Origin: Thiomicrorhabdus sp.
GTDB lineage: Bacteria; Pseudomonadota; Gammaproteobacteria; Thiomicrospirales; Thiomicrospiraceae
Length of the DNA: 9,111 nt
Reading direction: 5' to 3'
Assembly (NCBI GenBank): GCA_021648185.1
Contig: JAKITH010000038.1
Location: 1-9,111, forward strand
Positions 1 to 6,580 of the stretch are shown here, piece by piece. Numbering within the stretch: position 1 is the stretch's first letter; each line of letters opens with the position of its first letter. Under the pieces are notes generated by a model. It saw only the letters and a list, made by a program, of their open reading frames with translations. It did not search any database and had not been told where the DNA came from. A program made the translations under genes and the position numbers.

Positions 1-571
1 ATTTTTCAACCACTACCCCATCAAACGGCGCTTTAACATTGGCATAATGCAACTGCTCTTTTGCTTGATTTAAACTCGATTTAGCGGCCGCGACATTCTG
101 CTGTGCCACACTGTATTGCAAACGCATCTTGTCGTATTGTTGCTTTGAAACAGAGGCTTCTTTATAGAGTTTGCTAAAACGCTTAAAATCCAACTCGGCA
201 TCTTTTAACCCTGCCATGGCTTGTTTATAGGCCGCATTGGCTTGCACAATACCACTTTTAATGTCCGCCGAGTCAATGCTAAACAGCAGCTCGCCCTGTT
301 TAACGGTTTGCCCAACTTGAATATCCAGCGTTTGAATGTAGCCTGTTAAACGGGAGGCAATATTTGCTTTTTGCTCTGGCACCACTGAGCCTGGCACCAC
401 GGCCATCAGCGGAATTTGATCTAACTCAACCGTGGTGACGTGAACTGATACGACTTTGCCTTGCTCAGCAGATTTTGACGCTTGCGATGAAGTCGTCTCC
501 TCAGAACACCCTGCCATGCCAAACAGAGTAACCAAACCCAAAACTCCAAAATAAGTTGAAACGTGTTTCAT
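1..571 (-). CDS. Periplasmic adaptor (membrane fusion) lipoprotein of an RND-type efflux pump, partial (3' end off window)
   Basis: Adaptor that would link an inner-membrane RND pump to the TolC-like channel encoded just upstream. About 190 N-terminal residues are present. The protein starts with a lipoprotein signal whose lipobox is MAGC (Cys22), so it is probably lipid-anchored in the periplasm. Residues from about 50 to 85 carry the first half of the barrel-sandwich (lipoyl) domain, with the typical pattern ending in GELLFSID. A long alpha-helical hairpin rich in Ala, Gln and Lys follows, then APFDG, the start of the second lipoyl half. The ATG at 571-569 has an AGGGA ribosome site about 8 bases upstream, and only 14 bases separate it from the stop of the TolC-like gene, so the two are one operon. 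The rest of the adaptor, and probably an RND permease, should lie beyond the left edge. Family assignment is firm; the exported substrate cannot be told. Confidence 0.93.
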   Translation of the reverse strand, partial: MKHVSTYFGVLGLVTLFGMAGCSEETTSSQASKSAEQGKVVSVHVTTVELDQIPLMAVVPGSVVPEQKANIASRLTGYIQTLDIQVGQTVKQGELLFSIDSADIKSGIVQANAAYKQAMAGLKDAELDFKRFSKLYKEASVSKQQYDKMRLQYSVAQQNVAAAKSSLNQAKEQLHYANVKAPFDGVVVEK

Positions 572-585
572 AATTAAATTCCCTA

Positions 586-1929
586 TCATAGTTCTTCAAT
601 CGACATAGTGCCGGTGGCTAAGCGTAATTTCGCTTTATAGATATTCACATCAAATTCAGCCGATACTAACTCCGCTTTGGCTTTATCCAGCTGGGTTTTA
701 CTCGCCAATACTTCGGTCATGGTGGCCACTCCGCCTTCATAACGCTTTAAAACTAACGATTGCGCTTCGGTCGCATACTCCACTGCCAAGCGATCCGCCA
801 CCACTTGTTGCTCTGCTACCTGCATGTTTTGCCAATAAGACAGTACCTCCATACGCAACCGATTCTCTTGCGCTCGAACCGCCGCACGTTTTTGCATCGC
901 CGAGGCATTCGCCATGTCCACCGAGCTTTGCGTTACCCCAAAGTCAGTCACCTTCCAAGAAACCACGCCCGCTACCGTATAAGAGCTGTTCTCCAATGCC
1001 AATGCATCATTATTCCACTCTTGACGCATCATGATATTAAAATGCGGGTAGTGATCTGCCTTGGCAATTCGCGCATCATAGACGGATGAAGCGGCCTCAT
1101 CTCGCTTGGCGTTTAATTGCGGATTACCATCCAGCGCCAAGGACAACAGCGCTCCCACCGAGTTGGCGGGGAGGGTTAAATTAACCCGTTCTGCTACGTC
1201 CACCGTATCCATCACATTTTTATTCATTAAAATCTTTAATCGATCCAGTGCAATGGCCTCTTGGCCTTTCGCCTCAAGCAAACTGGTTTTGGCCGTAGAC
1301 AAATGCACTTTAGCACTCAACAGTTCCGAGCGAACTACCACACCCTCATTGAGCAAGTTTTGCGTAGTGGTCACAAAGGCTTCCGCTGTACGCACCGCTT
1401 GCTCCGCAACCTGAATATGTGCTCTGGCCGCATGAACCGCTTCATACGCATGGTAAATTTGATAAGTTAGTTGCTGCTGAACCGCAACATCCCCCTGCTT
1501 TGCTGCTTGAATCATCGCGGAGGCTTGCGCTTCATAATGCGCTATTTTTCCGCCATTCCAAACTGGTAACTGCATCTCAATACGAGTATTAAAGTCGGTA
1601 TAGGCATTGGGGTTGTTTAAGGTATCCAGCGAAAAGTCACTGGTCACCACACTCTGCTGTTGCAGTTTCATGCCAAACGCACTCAATGCATTGGTGGTAT
1701 TGGCGGCGGTTAACGAGAGGTTAACTTGAGGCAAGCGACCCAGTTCTGCCTTTTTTAAAGCCGATTGCGCCTGCTGTAACCGTGCGCTGCTTAAATCCAT
1801 TTCAGGATTATGACTTAATGCTTGATGCACGCTCTCTTTAAAATTAAACACCTCTGCAAGCACCAAACTGGGTGACATCAGCGCAATTGAACTGGCCAAT
1901 ACATAAACAAGTGGTTGTCCTTTTTTCAT
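586..1929 (-). CDS. TolC-family outer-membrane efflux protein
   Basis: Outer-membrane channel of a tripartite efflux system. The 447-residue protein begins with a clear Sec signal peptide (MKKGQP, a hydrophobic core, cleavage probably after SLVLA at about residue 25). Two related halves follow, each with Ala/Gln/Glu-rich coiled-coil helices and strand segments such as FNTRIEMQLPVWNGGK, as is usual for outer-membrane efflux proteins. The length matches the family (about 420-480). An in-frame ATG at 1995 would add 22 residues, but I prefer 1929: the signal peptide then begins properly, AAAAGGGA lies 5 bases upstream, and the best promoter -10 box (1985-1990) would fall inside the longer version. 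The adaptor gene follows after 14 bases, giving the order channel-adaptor-(pump). A palindrome over the -35 region suggests control by a dimeric repressor, but no regulator gene is visible. Confidence 0.93.
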   Translation of the reverse strand: MKKGQPLVYVLASSIALMSPSLVLAEVFNFKESVHQALSHNPEMDLSSARLQQAQSALKKAELGRLPQVNLSLTAANTTNALSAFGMKLQQQSVVTSDFSLDTLNNPNAYTDFNTRIEMQLPVWNGGKIAHYEAQASAMIQAAKQGDVAVQQQLTYQIYHAYEAVHAARAHIQVAEQAVRTAEAFVTTTQNLLNEGVVVRSELLSAKVHLSTAKTSLLEAKGQEAIALDRLKILMNKNVMDTVDVAERVNLTLPANSVGALLSLALDGNPQLNAKRDEAASSVYDARIAKADHYPHFNIMMRQEWNNDALALENSSYTVAGVVSWKVTDFGVTQSSVDMANASAMQKRAAVRAQENRLRMEVLSYWQNMQVAEQQVVADRLAVEYATEAQSLVLKRYEGGVATMTEVLASKTQLDKAKAELVSAEFDVNIYKAKLRLATGTMSIEEL

Positions 1930-1984
1930 ACCATTCCCTTTTGATTCATGCGATCTTATGCCCATTAACAATTTAGATAAAGGT

Positions 1985-2012
1985 ATTATAATCAAATTTA
2001 AATATTAGTAAA
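1985..2012 (-). promoter_or_regulatory. Predicted sigma-70 promoter of the efflux operon
   Basis: Read on the minus strand, TTTACT (2012-2007) and a perfect TATAAT (1990-1985) are separated by 16 bases. Transcription would start near 1978, about 50 bases before the ATG at 1929. The -35 box matches the consensus TTGACA at four of six positions. The A/T-rich setting makes chance matches likely, but the perfect -10 and correct spacing make this the best candidate. Confidence 0.5.
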
Positions 2013-2021
2013 TACTAATAT
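2002..2021. promoter_or_regulatory. Perfect 20-bp palindrome overlapping the -35 box, candidate operator
   Basis: Arms of 9 bp (ATATTAGTA / TACTAATAT) flank a central AA. The site covers the predicted -35 box of the efflux operon and the stop codon of the hydrolase gene (2017-2015). Size and symmetry fit the operator of a dimeric TetR-, MarR- or ArsR-type repressor, which commonly control efflux operons. It is not a good terminator, since the stem is nearly all A/T and no T-run follows. The regulator itself is not in the window. Confidence 0.45.
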
Positions 2022-2662
2022 AATAACAATATCAACTTCTTCAACCAAATCAACTCACCGTGAAAAAAATGCCCAGCTTTCGCACGCCAATACAGATCTG
2101 GCCCCCTCTCCAATCCTACGGCCCAATTTAATATCTCTTTGGCAGAGACCACTTCATCCTGCCCTCCTTGAATCAGAACCCAAGAAAATTCTCCCCCCCT
2201 TATCTGAGAAAAATCATACAACCCAACAGGGGGGGCAACGGTACATAATGCCTCTACCTCTACTATTTTCTGAATCTTAGGGTGCGCACTTAACAGCACA
2301 TAACTGCCAAATGAAAAACCCGCCAAGGTCACGCTCGTTATCCCAAAAATCTGCTTTGCCCAAGCCACTACGGCATACAAATCCTCTTGCTCGCCCACGC
2401 CATGGTCATACTCGCCAGCACTTTTTGCTACGCCTCTAAAATTGTATGCAACCGTAATATAACCCAGCGATTTAAACGTTCGTTCCATCGTTGTCACCAC
2501 TTTGTTATTCATGGTACCGCCATGCAGCGGGTGTGGGTGACTCAATACCACCAGTTTGAGCGAACTTAAACAGCGATCAGACAATTTAGGGACTGTGTAG
2601 CGTACCTCTAAAACACCCACCGCGCCATCAATCGTTGTTTCCGTCATACCTTGTTGCAACAT
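2015..2662 (-). CDS. Alpha/beta hydrolase of the COG2945 type
   Basis: Predicted cytoplasmic alpha/beta-fold hydrolase of 215 residues, normal for this family; the natural substrate is unknown. Counting from the chosen Met: the signature HPHPLHGGTM (from residue 42) forms the oxyanion-hole loop, GFSFG (115-119) is the nucleophile elbow with Ser117, QGGQDE supplies Asp169, and AGHFFHG supplies His198, so the triad is intact. An ATG 10 codons upstream (2692) is possible, but the Met at 2662 has a strong GGGGGGGAG ribosome site 4-5 bases before it, whereas the upstream one has none. The ribosome site is a run of seven Gs, with two more 7-base G/C runs inside the gene (2193-2199 and 2229-2235). 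It lies 85 bases upstream of the efflux operon on the same strand and diverges from pdxB. A link with efflux is not evident. Confidence 0.88.
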   Translation of the reverse strand: MLQQGMTETTIDGAVGVLEVRYTVPKLSDRCLSSLKLVVLSHPHPLHGGTMNNKVVTTMERTFKSLGYITVAYNFRGVAKSAGEYDHGVGEQEDLYAVVAWAKQIFGITSVTLAGFSFGSYVLLSAHPKIQKIVEVEALCTVAPPVGLYDFSQIRGGEFSWVLIQGGQDEVVSAKEILNWAVGLERGPDLYWRAKAGHFFHGELIWLKKLILLLY

Positions 2663-2741
2663 TTTCTCCCCCCCTATTCGTTTGAAAACCATTTAAACTG
2701 TGACAAACGGCCTGTTCTTAGTTATCGTACAACTTTTTTAC

Positions 2742-2747
2742 TATAAG
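2742..2747 (+). promoter_or_regulatory. Possible -10 box for pdxB
   Basis: TATAAG lies 27 bases before the pdxB ATG in the 111-base spacer between the divergent hydrolase and pdxB genes. No good -35 box stands at the right distance, so this is a weak prediction. The rest of the spacer shows no clear operator, and the pdxB start has only a poor ribosome site. Confidence 0.25.
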
Positions 2748-2773
2748 TTTTAACCTTAGGCCTCAATACAACC

Positions 2774-3919
2774 ATGATCCCTCAAAAAACACTCATTATT
2801 GACGATGCCATCCCCTATGCCCATGAAATATTTTCGCACTTAGGCAAGGTCATCACCCTGCCCGGAAAAAGCATTGATGCACAAGCCCTACGTCATGCCG
2901 ATGCCCTGATTGTGCGATCTCGAACCCAAGTAAACCAAGCCCTGCTTGAACACAGTACCGTGCAGTTTGTAGGCAGCACCGTCGTGGGTTTGGATCATAT
3001 TGATCAAACGTATTTAAAACAACGCGATATTATTTTTTACTCCGCCCAAGGGTGCAACGCCAATTCGGTGGCGGAATTTATTATCACCGCATTATTTGAT
3101 TTGGCAGAACAGTTTGAATTTAACCTGTTTGAAAAAACACTGGGGATTGTGGGCGTTGGGCACGTTGGCAGCTTAGTGCATCAAAAAGCGAAAGCACTTG
3201 GCATCACCTGTTTGTTAAATGATCCACCAAGAGCACGTAAAGAAGCCTGCTCAAACAACAACACAGAGGGGGGGGGATTTATTTCGTTAGATGAGTGCCT
3301 AACGGCCGATATCATTACCTTTCACACCCCCTTAACCACCACGGGAGAACATGCAACCTTAGACCTGCTCTCAGCCGAGCGCCTAAAACAGATTCAACCC
3401 CATCAAATTATCATCAACGCCGCTCGTGGAGGCGTCATTAATGAAGCCGCATGGAGCCAAACTCAAACACGCGCCAATGTCATTGACTGCTGGGAGAATG
3501 AACCTTATATTTCAGAAGCACTCTACCAAACGGCTTATTTAGCCACCCCACACATTGCAGGACACTCATTAGACGCTAAAGTGGCTGGCAGTGAAATGGT
3601 CTATCATGCCCTCTGTAACGCATGGAAAATAGCGCCCAAAGATGATTGGAAAAAATTTCTCCCCCCCCCTCCTACAACCATCCCCCTCACACCACAAAAA
3701 AGCCTGCAAACCACTCTGCACCAGCTTTTTACACAAACCCACAACCTTCACAACGACGATCACGCCATTCGCGCTGAGAACATGAAAGAGGTTCACCAAA
3801 AATACGAACACTACCGCCGTAATTTTCCAATTTACCGAGAATGGCACAATCACACTGTTCAAACAAACAACAACCCAACACTCCGCCAACGACTGGAAAG
3901 CCTAAACTTCAAAACATAA
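2774..3919 (+). CDS. pdxB: 4-phosphoerythronate dehydrogenase (vitamin B6 biosynthesis)
   Basis: NAD-dependent oxidation of 4-phospho-D-erythronate to 2-oxo-3-hydroxy-4-phosphobutanoate, the second step of the DXP-dependent pyridoxal phosphate pathway; cytoplasmic. The 381 residues match the E. coli enzyme (378). An N-terminal catalytic half is followed by the Rossmann motif GIVGVGHVG (124-132) with Asp150 at the end of the second strand, then AARGG with Arg218, CWENEP with Glu243 and TPHIAGHS with His260. Their spacing equals that of the E. coli catalytic residues Arg208, Glu237 and His254. The last 90 or so residues form the PdxB-specific dimerisation domain (...YRRNFPIYREW). Odd features: a 9-base G run (3268-3276, coding EGGG) and a 9-base C run (3661-3669, coding a Pro stretch), both in variable loops; each is a slippage or sequencing-error risk. 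No partner gene of the pathway is adjacent. Confidence 0.95.
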   Translation: MIPQKTLIIDDAIPYAHEIFSHLGKVITLPGKSIDAQALRHADALIVRSRTQVNQALLEHSTVQFVGSTVVGLDHIDQTYLKQRDIIFYSAQGCNANSVAEFIITALFDLAEQFEFNLFEKTLGIVGVGHVGSLVHQKAKALGITCLLNDPPRARKEACSNNNTEGGGFISLDECLTADIITFHTPLTTTGEHATLDLLSAERLKQIQPHQIIINAARGGVINEAAWSQTQTRANVIDCWENEPYISEALYQTAYLATPHIAGHSLDAKVAGSEMVYHALCNAWKIAPKDDWKKFLPPPPTTIPLTPQKSLQTTLHQLFTQTHNLHNDDHAIRAENMKEVHQKYEHYRRNFPIYREWHNHTVQTNNNPTLRQRLESLNFKT

Positions 3920-3950
3920 CAGCACCCACAATCCAGCATAAATTAAAGAT

Positions 3951-3979
3951 CTTTGCACAACAGGATGCACGGATAAAAA
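3951..3979 (+). repeat. Partial end of the MITE-like repeat family
   Basis: CTTTGCACAACAGG and the bases after it closely match the end of element B. The 19 bases CAGGATGCACGGATAAAAA (3961-3979) recur exactly at 4755-4773. They also resemble the inward-reading right end of element A (4164-4130 on the minus strand). It looks like a solo or truncated end lying 6 bases outside element A. Together with element A it fills most of the 304-base gap between pdxB and the cytochrome gene. Confidence 0.7.
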
Positions 3980-3985
3980 CGTTAC

Positions 3986-4164
3986 GATACCTTTGCACGA
4001 GAGGGGCGCGAGAGGAAAATTGACGTAAGTACCCCTTGAGGGTATAAAATTTACCTGATTGAGGCGGAAATCGCAGGGAATAGCCAGCTATTCGCAAGGT
4101 TTTCAACGAAAATCAGCTGAATTTTAGCCTTTTTCATCCATGCATTCTCTCGTGCAAAGGTATC
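3986..4164. repeat. MITE-like element A with perfect 18-bp terminal inverted repeats
   Basis: A 179-bp noncoding element bounded by GATACCTTTGCACGAGAG (3986-4003) and its exact reverse complement (4147-4164). Inside, a hairpin GAATAG-CCAG-CTATTC (4078-4093) sits near the centre, flanked by further imperfect symmetry (TGATT at 4056 against AATCA at 4111-4115), so one strand could fold into a long stem. A second small hairpin (TACCC/GGGTA, 4030-4044) is absent from element B. There is no transposase and no clear target-site duplication. The structure fits a miniature inverted-repeat transposable element mobilised in trans; the CTTTGCA-type end recalls some IS ends, but I cannot name the parent IS. 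Short ORFs crossing it are chance. Confidence 0.75.
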
Positions 4165-4223
4165 ACGAAGTACGGTAGTATATTGGGCGGTGAGTTCAAT
4201 TAATCTATTAAAGGAAAAATAAA

Positions 4224-4730
4224 ATGAAATTATCTATTGGTCTGGTGTTTTTTTTAGCTTTAATCCCTGCCGTTGTATTTGGAGAGAGTGATCATTCTCA
4301 TGCAGAGCATCATACAGCGCCTTCTGGAGTAGAGTCACTGTCCCAAGATTTAAGGGATTTGCTGACGAAAGAAATGAAGTTTATACAAACAGGCATGATG
4401 TCAATCATACCTTCTTATGTTTCAGGGAATTGGAAAGAGATCGAAATTACGGCTGGCCAAATTAAAAATAGTTATATTTTAAAACAGAGCCTTTCTGATC
4501 GTCAGGTACAAGAGCTGCATTCGTCTTTACCTAAAGAGTTTATTGCAAAAGATAATCAGTTTCACTATCTGGCAGGAATGCTTGAACATGCGGCAAAAAG
4601 TAAAAAGCCTGAGTTAGTTAATTTTTATTTTTCTGAAATGAATAAATCTTGCGTAAGTTGCCACTCTGTTTTTGCAACGCATAAATTTCCAAATTTTAAA
4701 GAAAAGGCTAAAGCGCAACATGCTCATTAA
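4224..4730 (+). CDS. Class II (c'/c-556-like) periplasmic c-type cytochrome
   Basis: Small secreted haem protein of 168 residues. A signal peptide (MKLSIG, hydrophobic core, cleavage probably after VFG at residue 20) is followed by a His-rich segment (residues 23-30), a helical domain and a single haem motif CVSCH (143-147) near the C-terminus. One haem site placed late in a four-helix bundle is the hallmark of class II cytochromes c. Met51 in the first predicted helix could be the sixth ligand as in c-556, but this is inference. The C-terminus ends AQHAH, so both ends are rich in possible metal ligands. AAAGGA (4210-4215) lies 8 bases before the ATG. The gene stands alone between two MITE-like elements and looks more A/T-rich than pdxB. 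The role (electron transfer, or NO or metal binding) cannot be read from sequence. Confidence 0.85.
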   Translation: MKLSIGLVFFLALIPAVVFGESDHSHAEHHTAPSGVESLSQDLRDLLTKEMKFIQTGMMSIIPSYVSGNWKEIEITAGQIKNSYILKQSLSDRQVQELHSSLPKEFIAKDNQFHYLAGMLEHAAKSKKPELVNFYFSEMNKSCVSCHSVFATHKFPNFKEKAKAQHAH

Positions 4731-4745
4731 GTTCAATATGAGGCT

Positions 4746-4872
4746 TTTGCAAGACAGGATGCACGGATAAAAAAGGCTGAAAACCGCCTGATTTTCGTTG
4801 GGAATCTCTAGCTATTCCCTGCATTTCCCGTCTCAATCAGTCAATTTTCATCTCTTTTTTATGCGTATCACG
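4746..4872. repeat. MITE-like element B, inverted relative to element A
   Basis: Related to element A in reverse orientation. Exact shared words on opposite strands include TGATTTTCGTTG (4789-4800, against 4104-4115), GCTATTCCCTGC (4811-4822, against 4073-4084) and CTCAATCAG (4832-4840, against 4055-4063). It is itself an imperfect palindrome: the GGATAAAAAAGG end (from 4765) pairs with TTTTTTATGC (to 4864). A central hairpin GGGAAT-(8 nt)-ATTCCC lies at 4800-4819. It begins about 15 bases after the cytochrome stop codon and may also act as a 3' hairpin for that transcript. Boundaries are approximate; the rest of the spacer to the next gene shows nothing else. Confidence 0.72.
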
Positions 4873-4957
4873 TGTAAATACCTTAATATCATAAGTAAAT
4901 AGTCATAGAATGGAAGGTTCTAATTCTCGGGCAGGATTGCAGTACCTTCAACCTCTT

Positions 4958-4964
4958 AAAGGAG
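4958..4964 (+). promoter_or_regulatory. Ribosome binding site deciding the oleate hydratase start
   Basis: AAAGGAG lies 8 bases before the ATG at 4973. It fixes the start there rather than at the in-frame ATG at 4910, whose 21 extra residues are unlike the family and which has no comparable site. Confidence 0.85.
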
Positions 4965-4972
4965 TGCGCGTT

Positions 4973-6580
4973 ATGACGTTCAGAAAAAATACTACCCCCC
5001 AAAAGGCAACGGTTTATTTAATTGGCAGTGGTATCGCTTCGCTTGCCAGTGCGGTTTATTTGATTAAAGACGCTGGTGTGCTGGGTAAGAATATTCATAT
5101 TTTAGAACAGGATGACATTGCTGGAGGGGCCTGTGATGGTGCGGGCAGTGTAGAAGAGGGCTATGTGGTTCGTGGTGGTCGTATGCATGAGGAACACTAT
5201 GTATGCTATTGGGATTTGCTGTCTAATATTCCTTCTTATGATGATTCAACGGTTTCGGTTACGGAGGAGTCTTTTGAGTTTAATAGTCGGTTTGTGTCTC
5301 ATGCGCAAGCGCGATTGTTGAAAAATGGTAAAAAAGTGGATGTATCCACTTATGGCTTGTCTCTTAAAGATCAGGCGGATTTGGTTAAGTTGACGTTTGT
5401 GTCCGAGGCGTCGTTGGGCAATAAAAGAATTGAGGATTGGTTTCATGCGGGTTTTTTTGAAAGTAATTTTTGGCTAATTTGGACGACGATGTTTGCGTTT
5501 CAAAAGTGGAGCAGTTTGGCTGAAATGCGCCGTTATATGAAGCGTTTTATTCATCTAGTGGATGGTTTGCATCAGCTGGGTGGCGTTATGCGAACTAAGT
5601 ACAATCAGTATCATTCGGTTATTCTTCCAATACAATCCTATCTGAAAGAGAGGGGGGTTAATTTTGGGATGAATACTCAGGTTACAGACATTGATTTTAA
5701 CCTGTCTGCGGATCAAAAAACCGCGACGGTACTGCATATTGTGAATAAAAAAGGCGTTGAGGATGAGATTGTTCTGGGTGAACAGGATTATGTTTTCATG
5801 ACCAATGGTTCGATTACGGAAAGCACGGATAAAGGATCGTGGAATCGTGTTCCTGTTCTGAAAGATAAGTCGACCTCGGGGGCTTGGATGTTGTGGGAAA
5901 AAGTTGCCCAAAAAGATAAGGCATTTGGTAATCCGAGTGTCTTTAGCGACCATATTGAGTTGCAAAAATGGTACTCCTTTACGGTGACGTTAAAAGACGA
6001 TACGTTTCATGAGCATATGGAAAACTTTACGGGAAATGTGGATGGTACCGGCGGTTTAGTAACCATGACCGACTCTAATTGGCTGATGTCTATTGTGATT
6101 GCACGGCAACCGCACTTTCCAGATCAACCGAAGGAGGTCAAAATATTTTGGGGGTACGGCCTTTACCCTGATCGCAAAGGGAACTATATTCAGAAAAAAA
6201 TGTCGGAGTGTAATGGCGAGGAGATATTGGAGGAGTTGTGGTATCACTTGAAGGTTCAGGCGTTAATGAAGCCGGTTGTGGAGGCTGGAAAGGTGATTAA
6301 TTGTATTCCGGTTGCGATGCCATTTGTAGACAGTTTGTTTATGCCTCGCTTACCAGGCGATCGCCCTGATGTGTTGCCAAAAGGCAGTAGCAATTTTGCT
6401 TTTTTAGGCCAGTTTGCAGAGGTGCCTAAAGATTGTGTGTTTACGGTTGAATATTCGGTACGATGCGCTCAAATGGCGGTATATGGTTTGTTTGAAACCG
6501 ATAAGAAGGTGCTTCCTGTTTATGATTCGGTGCATAAAATAGAGTATTTAATTGCTGGAATGAAGGCACTTTCGCGGTAG
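4973..6580 (+). CDS. ohyA: Oleate hydratase-family FAD protein (MCRA family)
   Basis: FAD-dependent fatty acid hydratase: adds water to the cis-9 double bond of oleate and similar fatty acids to give 10-hydroxy fatty acids; cytoplasmic or membrane-associated. The 535 residues start with the dinucleotide motif YLIGSGIASLASAVYL (15-30), an acidic strand end ILEQDD (43-48) and the flexible FAD loop GGACDGAG (51-58). RGGR (67-70) and YNQYHSVILPI (from 209), which holds the conserved Tyr, follow; the C-terminal NFAFLGQFAEVPKDCVFTVEYSVR closes the FAD site. Odd point: the usual RGGREM loop reads RGGRMHEEH, so Met71 stands where most members have the proposed catalytic Glu. I recall a shorter monomeric Rhodococcus group with Met there, which the length also fits. 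The gene stands alone and its 3' end overlaps epmC on the other strand by 33 bases. Confidence 0.9.
   Translation: MTFRKNTTPQKATVYLIGSGIASLASAVYLIKDAGVLGKNIHILEQDDIAGGACDGAGSVEEGYVVRGGRMHEEHYVCYWDLLSNIPSYDDSTVSVTEESFEFNSRFVSHAQARLLKNGKKVDVSTYGLSLKDQADLVKLTFVSEASLGNKRIEDWFHAGFFESNFWLIWTTMFAFQKWSSLAEMRRYMKRFIHLVDGLHQLGGVMRTKYNQYHSVILPIQSYLKERGVNFGMNTQVTDIDFNLSADQKTATVLHIVNKKGVEDEIVLGEQDYVFMTNGSITESTDKGSWNRVPVLKDKSTSGAWMLWEKVAQKDKAFGNPSVFSDHIELQKWYSFTVTLKDDTFHEHMENFTGNVDGTGGLVTMTDSNWLMSIVIARQPHFPDQPKEVKIFWGYGLYPDRKGNYIQKKMSECNGEEILEELWYHLKVQALMKPVVEAGKVINCIPVAMPFVDSLFMPRLPGDRPDVLPKGSSNFAFLGQFAEVPKDCVFTVEYSVRCAQMAVYGLFETDKKVLPVYDSVHKIEYLIAGMKALSR

Noticed and set aside
1930..1995. Longer TolC-like protein starting at 1995
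   Set aside because: The extra 22 residues precede the signal peptide, lack a ribosome site and overlap the best promoter -10 box.
2002..2021. Terminator for the hydrolase gene
   Set aside because: The stem is almost all A/T with a 2-base loop and is not followed by a T-run; an operator is the better reading.
3569..3889. Minus-strand 106-residue reading frame inside pdxB
   Set aside because: It is a shadow of a well-supported gene and has no domain features or ribosome site.
3961..3979. DnaA box or replication-origin motif in the repeat region
   Set aside because: The nearest match on the minus strand, TTATCCGTG, fits only six of nine positions of TTATCCACA, and no dnaA, gidA or par genes are nearby. 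The skew switch is reported without calling an origin.
3909..4106. Small minus-strand reading frame across the repeat
   Set aside because: It runs through the end of pdxB and the MITE-like element, with no ribosome site or recognisable protein features.
3951..4872. CRISPR array
   Set aside because: The repeats are few, of unequal length, in both orientations and separated by a gene; there are no regular spacers or cas genes.
4910..4972. Longer oleate hydratase starting at 4910
   Set aside because: A strong AAAGGAG site directs the start to 4973, and the extra residues are not family-like.
5555..5965. Minus-strand 136-residue reading frame inside the oleate hydratase gene
   Set aside because: It is antisense to conserved coding sequence and looks like low-complexity chance translation.
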